A DNA stretch of 21,167 nt, from positions 1 through 21,167 of the forward strand of contig CAYOKQ010000022.1 of NCBI GenBank assembly GCA_964404595.1. The letters are read 5' to 3'. Source of the DNA: CAYJXA01 sp964404595. GTDB taxonomy: Archaea > Nanobdellota > Nanobdellia > Woesearchaeales > GW2011-AR9. The notes below the pieces were generated by a model. It did no database searches. It saw nothing but the letters and a program-made list of their open reading frames with translations, and was not told the DNA's origin. Of the stretch, positions 5,951-14,900 are shown in pieces. The number at the start of each line of letters is the position of its first letter. Within the stretch, counting starts at the first letter, position 1. Both the position numbers and the translations under genes were made by a program.

Positions 5951-8068
5951 ATGAAGAAAGGTGCTGCACCAAAAAAAATGGCCAAAAAAAAGTCAGATAA
6001 AATTATCATCACTGCCGCTCTTCCTTATGCCAACGGCCCCATCCACATCGGCCATCTTTTAGAATATATCCAGGCTGATATCTACACGCGCTTTCTTAAA
6101 TTACAGGGAAAAGATGCACTTTATATTTGTGCTTCGGACATGCATGGCACTCCTATCGAGGTCAATGCTGCCAAAGTAGGTAAAGATCCAGAAACATTTG
6201 CACAGGAATACTGGCAAGATCATCAACACGATTTCAGCTCATTTTTAATCCATTTCGACAATTATTACAAAACCCATTCTCCAGAGAATAAAGAATTAGC
6301 AGAATATTTCTTTGCTGAATTAAAGAAGAAAGGATATATCATGACCAAAAAGATGCAGGTCATTTATTGCCCGCATTGTGTGCGTTATTTGCCTGACAGA
6401 TATGTCAAAGGTACGTGCCCTAACTGCACCTCTGCTAATCAGTACGGGGATGTGTGCGAACATTGTGGCAGTGCCTTGAAAGGAATTGACTTGATCAATC
6501 CTAAATGTTCTTTGTGCGGGAGGACTCCTATTCAAAAAGAAAGCGAGCATTATTTTTTCACCTTAAGCAAATTCGCTGATAAACTCCAGAAATGGATCAA
6601 TTCCAATGATTCAGGGCTGCAGCTGGAAGTTCGCAACTGGCTCAATGAATGGCTTTCCAAAGGGCTCGATGATTGGTGTATCAGCCGGGATGTCCCTTAT
6701 TTTGGATTCGAAATTCCCGGTTCTCTGGAGGAGACAGGAGAGAAGAAATATTTCTATGTCTGGCATGACGCGCCTATCGGCTATATCTCTTCCACCAAAA
6801 ATTATGCTGATAAAAATAAATTACAATGGGAAGACTATTGGAAAGGAAAGAAAAGCACAGTGCATCACTTCATCGGGAAGGATATTGCTTATTTTCATTT
6901 TCTCTTCTGGCCGGCAGAATTGCTGGGGATGGAAATGCCCTTGCCGAAGCTGACCGTCCATGGTTTTATTACCGTCAATGGGCAGAAAATGAGCAAGAGC
7001 CGGGGGACTTTCTTTACAGCAAAAGATTTTTTGAAACTCTATCCTGCCGAGTCATTACGGTTCTTTTATGCCAATCATGTAGATCGCCGGGTCATTGACG
7101 TGGACTTAAATTTCGATGATTTTATTGCTCTGAATAATAATGTGCTGATGGGCAATCTGGGAAATTTCTGCTATAGGGTATTGACGTTTGCAGAGAAGAA
7201 TTATGGAGAAGTCAAGGTGATAGCACCTGAGAAAGAGATAGTTGGTACGATTCAGGGTTTGGTAGGTGAGACAGAAAAGAGTTATACTGAACTTGAGTTC
7301 AGGTCTGCGGTTAAAAGTATCCTGAAGATCGCCGATATCGGTAATGCGTATTTCCAAGCTTCGGAAGCCTGGAAGCATGTTGATGATGAAAAAAGTAAAA
7401 AAGTAGTGGGGTTGTGCATCAACATTGCGCGAGTTTTATCTGTTCTTGCGGCTCCTATCCTGCCGGTGTTTTCAAGAAAAGTACAGCAGGCCTTAGGAGA
7501 AAAAGACCTCGTCTGGAAAGATATTAATTTTAGCTGGAAAGGAAAAGTTGGAAAAGCGGAACTGCTGGTGCAGAAATTAGAGCATCTTCCTCCGGCGCAG
7601 AAATTTCCGCTGCAGATGGTGGTTGGAAAGATCCTGAAAGTAGATGATCACCCTAACGCTGACAGCTTGTATTTACTTGAAGTTGACCTGGGCCCAGAAC
7701 TAGGAAAAAAACGAGTAGTGGCAGGATTAAAGAGACATATTCCCAAAGATCTTTTATTATATCAGCAAGTAGTTTTCTGCGCCAACATGAAGCCGGCTAA
7801 AATCAGGGGGCAATTATCAGAAGCAATGATCATGGTCGGTGATGATGGAAATGCTGTTGCTCCGCTGGAAGTGTCCAAAACTAAGGTAGGAGCAGAAGTT
7901 CATTTTGAAGGGCTGGAAAATAGTAGGCAGGAAATTACTTTTGATGACTTTAAGAAGCTCGAATTGTATGTTACTGGCAGCAACGTATTCTTTGAAAAGA
8001 AAAAGTTGATTGGCGTTGCTGAAGACGTCATTTGCCATGGGGTGAAGGAAGGGACGAGAATCTATTAA
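5951..8068 (+). CDS. metG: Methionyl-tRNA synthetase with fused C-terminal tRNA-binding domain
   Basis: A class I aminoacyl-tRNA synthetase that charges tRNA-Met, including the initiator. The ATP-binding signature HIGH is at residues 32-35 in the context TAALPYANGPIHIGHL, and KMSKS is at 346-350. Between them the connective-peptide domain has four CxxC knuckles (140/143, 156/159, 169/172, 186/189), the two-knuckle-pair arrangement of archaeal-type MetRS. The anticodon-binding helical domain spans about 385-560. A Trbp111/EMAP-type OB-fold tRNA-binding domain follows (from about 600, VGKILKVDDHPNADSLYLLEV), here fused rather than encoded separately. Extra sequence (about 655-705) follows the OB fold. 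A lysine-rich 17-residue N-terminal extension precedes the catalytic core. The ATG at 5951 is supported by its TATA box. It follows the MAT-like gene but has its own promoter. Confidence 0.97.
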   Translation: MKKGAAPKKMAKKKSDKIIITAALPYANGPIHIGHLLEYIQADIYTRFLKLQGKDALYICASDMHGTPIEVNAAKVGKDPETFAQEYWQDHQHDFSSFLIHFDNYYKTHSPENKELAEYFFAELKKKGYIMTKKMQVIYCPHCVRYLPDRYVKGTCPNCTSANQYGDVCEHCGSALKGIDLINPKCSLCGRTPIQKESEHYFFTLSKFADKLQKWINSNDSGLQLEVRNWLNEWLSKGLDDWCISRDVPYFGFEIPGSLEETGEKKYFYVWHDAPIGYISSTKNYADKNKLQWEDYWKGKKSTVHHFIGKDIAYFHFLFWPAELLGMEMPLPKLTVHGFITVNGQKMSKSRGTFFTAKDFLKLYPAESLRFFYANHVDRRVIDVDLNFDDFIALNNNVLMGNLGNFCYRVLTFAEKNYGEVKVIAPEKEIVGTIQGLVGETEKSYTELEFRSAVKSILKIADIGNAYFQASEAWKHVDDEKSKKVVGLCINIARVLSVLAAPILPVFSRKVQQALGEKDLVWKDINFSWKGKVGKAELLVQKLEHLPPAQKFPLQMVVGKILKVDDHPNADSLYLLEVDLGPELGKKRVVAGLKRHIPKDLLLYQQVVFCANMKPAKIRGQLSEAMIMVGDDGNAVAPLEVSKTKVGAEVHFEGLENSRQEITFDDFKKLELYVTGSNVFFEKKKLIGVAEDVICHGVKEGTRIY

Positions 8069-8105
8069 TATTAGAATCATTCATATTATATACTTGTTCG
8101 CTCTC

Positions 8106-8777
8106 CTATCTATGCATTCTGCTTCGGGAATTTTTGGTTAACATAACTCGCTGCCGCACGAATTCTGTTACTTTTGGCGGCATCTTTGCAGTTGCTTTGC
8201 GAAATTCTTCGTCATTTTTGGGATATCCTCTGCTTGCATAACTTACTCGAACACCTTTATCGGTTTCTTCTGCCTTCACGATCCATTGAAAATTTCCGGC
8301 CTCGCCGACGTATGAACCCAAGGGAACAGATTCATCTAAGATTTTGAGTTTAATGGTCAGACGCTCAAAGGCAGCTAAAGCCGACGCAACCACCTGGTGG
8401 AAATCACGATCTCGCTTCAGATAGGCAAGCAGATCGTAGATTATCTCAAGTTCATCAAATTTCTGTTTTGCAAGATCGTATAGTCGGGCATCGATATCGG
8501 CAAGAATTTCATCGCGCAGCTTTTTTCCATATGCTGTGGCTAACTGGGCCAGCCTAATCTCTTGTTCTTGGCTCCATAGCTCTTGGTTACGCAGAGATTC
8601 ATAGAAATCGTAGAAAGCCGTTCCGCTAGTGCTGGTTTGGGTGCTAAATGATCTGGTATGTTTTTGCTGCCCGTACGCTAATGTTGAGGTATGGATGGAG
8701 AGAGCCAGCACTGCAGCAGCAAGCGCTTTGCGCAAGCGCCCTTTTTTCAAAAAAGAGATTACCGACATTATTTCCAT
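8106..8777 (-). CDS. Predicted secreted/membrane-tethered protein of unknown function
   Basis: Up to 223 residues. After a basic N-terminus (KKGRLRK) comes a hydrophobic segment (ALAAAVLALSIHTSTLA, about 18-34), a signal peptide or anchor. Then follows a Ser/Thr/Gln-rich linker, an acidic helical region with the look of a coiled coil (about 55-125), and a short beta-rich end. There are no cysteines and no recognised family. The first ATG is at 8777, but the TATA box at 8793-8801 is spaced properly (about 29 bases) for the fourth codon, ATG 8768, so the real protein may start MSVISFLKK (220 aa). It is convergent with metG, with 37 bases between stops. It is the first of the run of envelope proteins that fills the rest of the window. 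Confidence 0.7.
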   Translation of the reverse strand: MEIMSVISFLKKGRLRKALAAAVLALSIHTSTLAYGQQKHTRSFSTQTSTSGTAFYDFYESLRNQELWSQEQEIRLAQLATAYGKKLRDEILADIDARLYDLAKQKFDELEIIYDLLAYLKRDRDFHQVVASALAAFERLTIKLKILDESVPLGSYVGEAGNFQWIVKAEETDKGVRVSYASRGYPKNDEEFRKATAKMPPKVTEFVRQRVMLTKNSRSRMHR

Positions 8778-8792
8778 GCAAGGAATTACTTC

Positions 8793-8801
8793 TATTTAAT
8801 A
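8793..8801 (-). promoter_or_regulatory. TATA box of the secreted-protein gene (minus strand)
   Basis: tatttaata (tattaaata on the minus strand) lies about 29 bases before ATG 8768 and about 20 before ATG 8777. This favours the downstream ATG for a leaderless message. Confidence 0.4.
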
Positions 8802-8810
8802 GTTTGTATT

Positions 8811-8825
8811 TTATCTTATCTTATC
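8811..8825. repeat. Three tandem ttatc pentamers between divergent promoters
   Basis: ttatc is repeated three times without interruption at 8811-8825, midway between the two divergent TATA boxes (8793 and 8831). The position would suit a shared regulator, but a repeat this short can also arise by chance. Confidence 0.35.
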
Positions 8826-8830
8826 GAATA

Positions 8831-8840
8831 ATTTAAATAT
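8831..8840 (+). promoter_or_regulatory. TATA box of the lipobox-protein gene at 8862
   Basis: atttaaatat is centred about 26 bases before ATG 8862. The core tttaaatatc is identical to that in front of the S2P protease gene. Confidence 0.6.
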
Positions 8841-8861
8841 CAGTTAAATATTGTACACAAA

Positions 8862-9359
8862 ATGGGAATTTTACGCTTTTTAAGAGGAAAATTGAGACCA
8901 GCAGTTTTTGCGGTTAGCTTGGCAGTGGCGGCATGTGCAACTAAACCACATATGAAACGTAATCACTTTCCGTTAGGGCAACTTTCGCCAACTACTGTTC
9001 TAATTGAGGGTGATAGATCTCTTCAAGGAGAAAGACATCTTGATGGGCATATTTCTGGATCTGGGGCGGTTGAAATTGCTCAGGAAGTTATTAACTCTTT
9101 AGAGAAAGGTGAGAAGCTGCCTGTTTATATCACTATTATTGTGCATGCTTTTTCGACCACTTCAGGATTTGATCTTGCTTCCACCAGCAAGAAAATTGTA
9201 TTAAAACTTGAGACCCGCGAAATTCTAGATTATATCAAAAAACGAATGGGAGGAAATGTTAGTGGCCGTGAAAAGAAGGTTCAATTACAGCTTTTTATGA
9301 CCAATATGATACTTAGAGCCACTGCTGACGAGCTCCAGAAAATAGGTATTACCAAATAG
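8862..9359 (+). CDS. Putative lipoprotein of unknown function
   Basis: 165 residues. The N-terminus is typical of an exported lipoprotein: basic residues (R5, R8, K10, R12), a hydrophobic stretch, then the lipobox-like AVAAC with Cys25 followed by ATKPH. Lipobox-anchored proteins are known in some archaea, mainly haloarchaea. Their use in this lineage is my inference. The mature part is an alpha/beta domain with no motif I recognise (strand PVYITIIVHAF at about 87-97, then KIVLKLETREILDYI). It has a leaderless-type promoter and is divergent from the secreted-protein gene. The three small proteins at 15325-16519 have the same kind of N-terminus but a different mature domain. Confidence 0.7.
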   Translation: MGILRFLRGKLRPAVFAVSLAVAACATKPHMKRNHFPLGQLSPTTVLIEGDRSLQGERHLDGHISGSGAVEIAQEVINSLEKGEKLPVYITIIVHAFSTTSGFDLASTSKKIVLKLETREILDYIKKRMGGNVSGREKKVQLQLFMTNMILRATADELQKIGITK

Positions 9360-9407
9360 GCAGGCATATCCCCCATTTCTCAGGAATCAAATTAATTTTT
9401 GGGAACC

Positions 9408-9416
9408 TTTATATAT
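9408..9416 (+). promoter_or_regulatory. TATA box of the large surface-protein operon
   Basis: tttatatat is centred about 32 bases before ATG 9444. The interval is strongly pyrimidine-rich (cttctttctttctttccct), giving at most a leader of a few bases. The same promoter probably also serves the next gene, 42 bases after this one ends. Confidence 0.6.
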
Positions 9417-9443
9417 CTTCTTTCTTTCTTTCCCTCTTAAAAT

Positions 9444-11942
9444 ATGAGGAACAAAAGAGGGATGCAACACAGAAGTATTTCTAGCTCTTACACTCTCTTT
9501 TCCAAACAGGGCCAAGTGACAATTTTTATCATCGTGGGCATTGTGATCCTGTTTGCTTTTGCCGGCATTCTCTATTTCACTAAATCGTCAATCACAGACC
9601 GATTTACCACTGAAGGAGACCCGGTCATAGCACAGGTGCCACAAGAGTTTATTCCACTCAAAGTATATACCGACACTTGTCTTACCCAAATTGGCAGAAG
9701 AGGCCTTCGGATCATAGGAGAACAAGGAGGATATATTTATCCTGATTTAGTTGGAGAATATTCTACTGCAAATCCAACTGAAGTGGACGGCATTTCCCTT
9801 GAGCCGGCAAAAATACCGTATTGGCATTACAATATGCAGCCTAATACGGCCCTTGACATTGCTTTTAATTCTTTGAGGCCGGCTTTGCGCGCCCAGGATG
9901 ATCCGGAAATGAGTATTGAGGCGCAATTACAGCGATTTGTCGATGAAAAATTGCCTGAATGTTTGGATGGCTACGAACCTTTTACTCAGCAGGGATTTAC
10001 TATCCGGAGTTTATCGCCACCGCAAACGGAAGTGAAGGTGGGCGAGAGCACTATCAATTTCCTTTTGAATTTGGAAGTCGATGCTGCACGGGGAGAAGCA
10101 CGGCATACCCTGGAACAATTTTATATCAAGATTCCTTTGCGGCTCAAACATTATTATGAAGTGGCAGAAGAAATTGCGAAAGCAGAAGCAAATCACAGTT
10201 TCCTGGAACGCCAGGCTTTGGACCTCATCACAGTGTACTCCGGCACCGATCCCAATAAACTCCCTCCTACTGATGCGGTTACTTTTGATGTGGTTCCTAC
10301 TGCATATTGGCAGGAAGCCGATGTCAAGGAAAAAGTAAAGGGAATGCTCACCTCGAATGTGCCTTTGCTTCGTTATTTGGGCGGCACTAATTTTTATCGA
10401 TATGAGTATCAGCAGGATCCAGATGCAGTTCTCGATCTGCGGGATTTATACCAAAAGAATTATGATAACCTGATTATCCCTCTTGAAAAAGGAAATGATC
10501 TGAGCGTTAATTTTGACTATTTTGGATGGGAACCGTATTTTGATATGAATGATAAAGGGGGAAAAATCGAGCCATTTTTCAGTCCGATCAATTATCAAGT
10601 GCTGCACCTGGGAATAAATCATTATCTATCCACATACGACATCAGCTATCCGGTTTTAGTCACCCTTCGAGATCCTGCTGCGTTTGATGGTGAAGGATAC
10701 AATTTTGTCTTTGCCTTAGAAAGTAACATTCGGAACAATGAAATAGTTTATGAAGACCAAGTGCTGCCGCCACCTATTGCCAGCGTGCGAAACGCACTTG
10801 CTTGTGATGAGAGCAAGTGGAATACGCAGCCGATTCGGGCAGTGGTAGTGGACAGTTCTTCCCTTGAACCGCTTGAAGCAGTACAGATTGGATTTTCTAT
10901 CCCGGAACAAACTGACTGTATGATCGGCCAAACCGACAATCAAGGGGAATTGGAAAGTAAATATCCAGCAATATATGGCGGTGTGGCAAGTTTTATCAAA
11001 GAGGAATATTTAACTAATTTTTATCCGATCGATACGTATGCTTATAAGCAGCAACAAGGGATTATCGGATACGCCGTTGCACCATATCCTGAACCGGTCA
11101 TTCAATTGCACCATTATAAACCTATAAATGTCACAGTGAAGAAAAAGACGCTTGAAAAATGTATAGAAGGTCTGGCTTTTGTCGGAAATATTCCCGGCAG
11201 TGCGGTATTGGCGGCAGTGCCTGCAGGCAGTTTGCTTGCTTCTGCCGCAGGTGCGGCAGGTGTTTCAGCAGCGGGTGCTGCAGATATCACTCTAGTCGAA
11301 AGTGCAACTGGCGCAGCAGCAGTAGAATCACGAAGAAATGATGTTTGTTTCGCGGCCGGATTGCTCGATTCCAGAGGGGAGCCTTTGTATAAATACAGTC
11401 CTGCAACTTTAGGATCAACTCATACCTGGACTTTTGTGAATGTTCCCAAAACGCTTGCTGCTACAGAAACGGCAATCATTGTCTTAAAGCGCGTGGCTGA
11501 CACCCAGGCAGGCGTCTTGAATGATGATTTTTCTGCTACCATCGCTGTCAGCGGGAGTGCCACCCAGGAAGTGGAGTTGGTTCCTGGAATTTATGAAGTT
11601 ACGGCGCTGATGACTTCTGAAATTCCTTTAGTTATCCCTGAGGAAGAGCGCTGTGATAGTGCGTTACTGGGGTTGATCGACAATTGTTTTACCCTCGATC
11701 AAACAGTACTTGAAAAAACATTCGTGGGCCAGCTGCAATGGGATACGCAGCCAACATATATCACTATCACGCCTGAACAATTGTATGGTTCGAATCAGCT
11801 CACTTTTTATATGCTCGGCTTTAATCCCTATGCGGTGCCCGAAGCTGAACATGTCCGCGTCATGGAAGATTTGCAGGTTATGGGGCAGCTGGGTAATTTT
11901 TCGCAATTACTGCGCAATGAATTAGAGCCCCAATTTAGGTGA
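9444..11942 (+). CDS. Large surface protein with a type IV pilin-like N-terminal helix
   Basis: 832 residues. The N-terminus SKQGQVTIFIIVGIVILFAFAGILYF (about 20-45) is cleavage-site-like (KQG before Q) followed by a long hydrophobic helix. That is the class III signal pattern of archaeal pilins and archaellins, known also from very large DPANN surface proteins. The rest should be extracellular. Residues about 455-545 contain a beta-sandwich resembling the carboxypeptidase regulatory type (IRAVVVDSSSLEPLEAVQI... TDNQGELESKYPAIYGG). Residues about 575-620 are an Ala/Gly-rich low-complexity stretch, followed by another beta-rich domain and a conserved-looking end with paired cysteines. It heads an apparent operon with the 1112-residue protein. 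The precise function is unknown; attachment or cell-surface assembly is a guess. Confidence 0.8.
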   Translation: MRNKRGMQHRSISSSYTLFSKQGQVTIFIIVGIVILFAFAGILYFTKSSITDRFTTEGDPVIAQVPQEFIPLKVYTDTCLTQIGRRGLRIIGEQGGYIYPDLVGEYSTANPTEVDGISLEPAKIPYWHYNMQPNTALDIAFNSLRPALRAQDDPEMSIEAQLQRFVDEKLPECLDGYEPFTQQGFTIRSLSPPQTEVKVGESTINFLLNLEVDAARGEARHTLEQFYIKIPLRLKHYYEVAEEIAKAEANHSFLERQALDLITVYSGTDPNKLPPTDAVTFDVVPTAYWQEADVKEKVKGMLTSNVPLLRYLGGTNFYRYEYQQDPDAVLDLRDLYQKNYDNLIIPLEKGNDLSVNFDYFGWEPYFDMNDKGGKIEPFFSPINYQVLHLGINHYLSTYDISYPVLVTLRDPAAFDGEGYNFVFALESNIRNNEIVYEDQVLPPPIASVRNALACDESKWNTQPIRAVVVDSSSLEPLEAVQIGFSIPEQTDCMIGQTDNQGELESKYPAIYGGVASFIKEEYLTNFYPIDTYAYKQQQGIIGYAVAPYPEPVIQLHHYKPINVTVKKKTLEKCIEGLAFVGNIPGSAVLAAVPAGSLLASAAGAAGVSAAGAADITLVESATGAAAVESRRNDVCFAAGLLDSRGEPLYKYSPATLGSTHTWTFVNVPKTLAATETAIIVLKRVADTQAGVLNDDFSATIAVSGSATQEVELVPGIYEVTALMTSEIPLVIPEEERCDSALLGLIDNCFTLDQTVLEKTFVGQLQWDTQPTYITITPEQLYGSNQLTFYMLGFNPYAVPEAEHVRVMEDLQVMGQLGNFSQLLRNELEPQFR

Positions 11943-11984
11943 AGAAGATGGAAACAAAAAACATATTAAAAGCCAGAAATTAAA

Positions 11985-14900
11985 ATGAACAAAAAAAAGA
12001 CTTCATGGAGTGTAGTGGGACTTTTTCTGATGGCATTAGTCTTGAGCATGCCATTTTATGCTGCAGAAGCATTAGCGGCTTCAGTTCAAATCACTCAAAA
12101 TTCAGGTGAGGAAAATCTTCCCCGCTATCTTGATGCGCAAGGAGATGCCTGGACGGTTGAAGCCACTATTGCAGGAAGTGGAGCAGAAACGATCGATCCT
12201 GCTGATGTGAAAATTAAGATAGGCAATAATGAAGCCTCTTTTACATCTTGTTCAGAAGGTGCGTTGGGGATCGTATGCAGATATATCAGCCCGCTTACTG
12301 ATGGCATCCAAGAAGCAGAATATGCTTTTCAGGTAGTATATCATTTCCTGAATCAAGTGGGTGCACCTGATGCCGTGTCCAATGGTGATGTGATTCGTGC
12401 CGATGGCTCTGCTCCCATCATAACTATCAGTCACCTGCAGCAAAATGCACAGGGACAAGTTGAAATAGATTTCACGGTGAATGACAAAGTTCGCTCTGGA
12501 GCGCCGGCCGTGGGAATACGTACGGTGGAGATCGTCGATGCCGATACGGGCGAAGTATTACAGACTATAACTTTTCCTGAAATCGGAAAAGAACAATTTA
12601 ATTATCGCAATGATGGCGGATACTCTGGGATATTACAAGCGCCGCTCGCAGGACAGGGGTTAAAACGGATTAAAGTGCGGGCAATAGACTGGCTGGGCCA
12701 CGAATCGTCTGCTCCGGTAAGAATATTTAGAGCTGACTTTGTGGCGCCAATCATCAAAGACAACCTGAATTTTACCGACTTTGGTCGTTTCGTAGGGGAT
12801 TTTGTGACCACCACGGATATTACTATTGATGTTGAGGAATCGAGTATTCCTACGGTGACGGCAACCTCTTCACTTGCAAATCTGCAGGGGGCAGAGGCTG
12901 ATTGTGTGGAAGATATCGATAGTGTTGGTTTATGGCATTGCCGATGGGCAGCAGTGGAAGTAAATCCGCAGCAAGATTCCATTTCAGCAGTGGTTATGGC
13001 GCGTGATGAGTTTGGAAATATGGCAGAAAGGACCTTGACCAGAACTTTTACGCGGGATTCTTCTCCCCCTACAGTAGAATTTTTTGGGACAGAGCGGATA
13101 TTTGAAGGGAAAAGTTATGTATATTCAGGCCGGCAGCGAATCATGTTAAGAGTCAATGAACAGGGCGCAGGTATTTCTGCAGCAGGAATTCAGGCGAATT
13201 TGCTGGCGCTGGGCAGGAGTAATTCAGAAGCGCCAACAGAATGTGTTGATACGAGTTCGGGGATTGAATGTTATTGGGATACTTCTGCTAATCTAGGCGA
13301 TGGAGTGATTCGGATAGGGCTGTCCACATTTGAGGATAATGTTGGAAATCAAGGGACTGCTCCCGAAGTTGAATTAGTGGTAGATAACGCCGGCCCAAAA
13401 GTGGAGAAGATCGAATTATTTGGCGGTGATAAAGACTATGTGCAAAGTAATGATCAGCTTAAACTGAATCTTAAAGCAGTGGAGAGCAGCGGCATTGTTC
13501 TTTTGGTCAACGTCAATGATGTGGTGATGGATGCGGAAACAATGTTCCCTGAGACTTATTATACGCGAAGTCTTGTTCCTACAACAGGTTGGCAGGTATT
13601 TACAGAAGATATGTGTGAAAAAAAAGAGGACGGTGCATGGGAGTGTGAAGTGTTTACCAATCCGGTGCGCAGCGGACCCCAGCAAAATATGGAAATTGAA
13701 GTGCGGGTGCAAGATACTGCTGGCAACGATGCACAAGAATGGCCCGAAGAAGCGAAGAATGCAGAAATGCGAACACGGCAAAATAATGGTGCGACACTTT
13801 CATTCGACTTATTAGGACTCAGTTTAGAAGATAATCCTGATTATTGGGAAGTGGCTCGTATTTCGGCAATGGGCGGATCGAGTAATTTTATCGACTTAGA
13901 TCTTACCCAGCTTACTTTTACCCGGCTCCCTTTTGAAATCCGCTTGGATAGGGCAAACAATAACGTAGAAATGATCAGCATCGATTTGCTAGGCTGTGCT
14001 GTACCCTCACAAACATCATCAGACCTTGCAGCTCCACTTGGTGCAGAATTGCCGCCTGCAACGCCTGAAGAGGGGCAGGAAGCAGCTGTGGCCCAAATGC
14101 CAACCATAAGCCGCAGTTTAGTCTACGCTGGTGTCAGTCCTGAAGGGGAAGATTCTCCTGCGCCAAAGATCGTGCTGGAGTTTGAGCCATTTGATGGTAA
14201 AAAAATGTTTGATCTTCCCGAAACTGGGGGGGAGCATTTCAAGACACAGCAAGTGGAATATATTTGTAGGTTTAGAATTTTTTCGGCGGTAGACAATAAT
14301 GCTCTGGCCAATCCGGAATTGCAGGAAGTGACAGTGTCCGTGCCATTTGGATACTCCGTGCTGGGAGCTGCTGATGCACGATTGGAAGAGTTGATTGCTG
14401 AAGAGAGGGAAGCTGTGAGCAGCGGATTTTGGGGTGTGATCGGGTCATTGGAGAAAATCATCAAATGGCTCAGGTATGTTGCGTCGATTGGCTCCATAAT
14501 AACTGGTGCGGCAAATATAGTGGCAACGACTCAGGCAGCAACGGCAGGCCCTACTAATTTTCCTCCTACGAGAGCTGCAGGCGTAGCCGCTTGCTTTGGG
14601 TTAAATGGAGTGATTGCCAGCTCCAACAAAGCACTTGGATTCCTCGAGACTCCTATCAACGTACTTTCTTGTAAAGTTCCATCAGGAATTTCGTGGTACG
14701 ATACGTGGGTTGGAACTATTCCTGCATACTATAATCAGCTAATGAATATTGAAGTGTTGCAATCACCTGACCGGCCGGCAATAGTAAAAATACCTGATAA
14801 ATCAGGAAAGCCCGTAGATGTTCCTATCAAAAATGCCTGGCAGCCTGCTCGAAGCGTCTATGATAACTTATATTTATCAGCTGCTGCACTGTGCGTACCT

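Noticed and set aside
11788..11797. gttcgaatc, resembling a tRNA T-loop
   Set aside because: It lies inside a long coding frame, with no acceptor or anticodon stems around it. No tRNA was found in the window.
11948..11983. 11-codon ORF between the two large surface genes
   Set aside because: Too short to support, and the sequence reads as an ordinary A-rich spacer.
13416..13815. ORFs of 94-121 codons on both strands inside the 1112-residue gene
   Set aside because: They lie wholly inside a well-supported gene, have no promoters, and show His/Cys-rich or Lys-rich out-of-frame composition.
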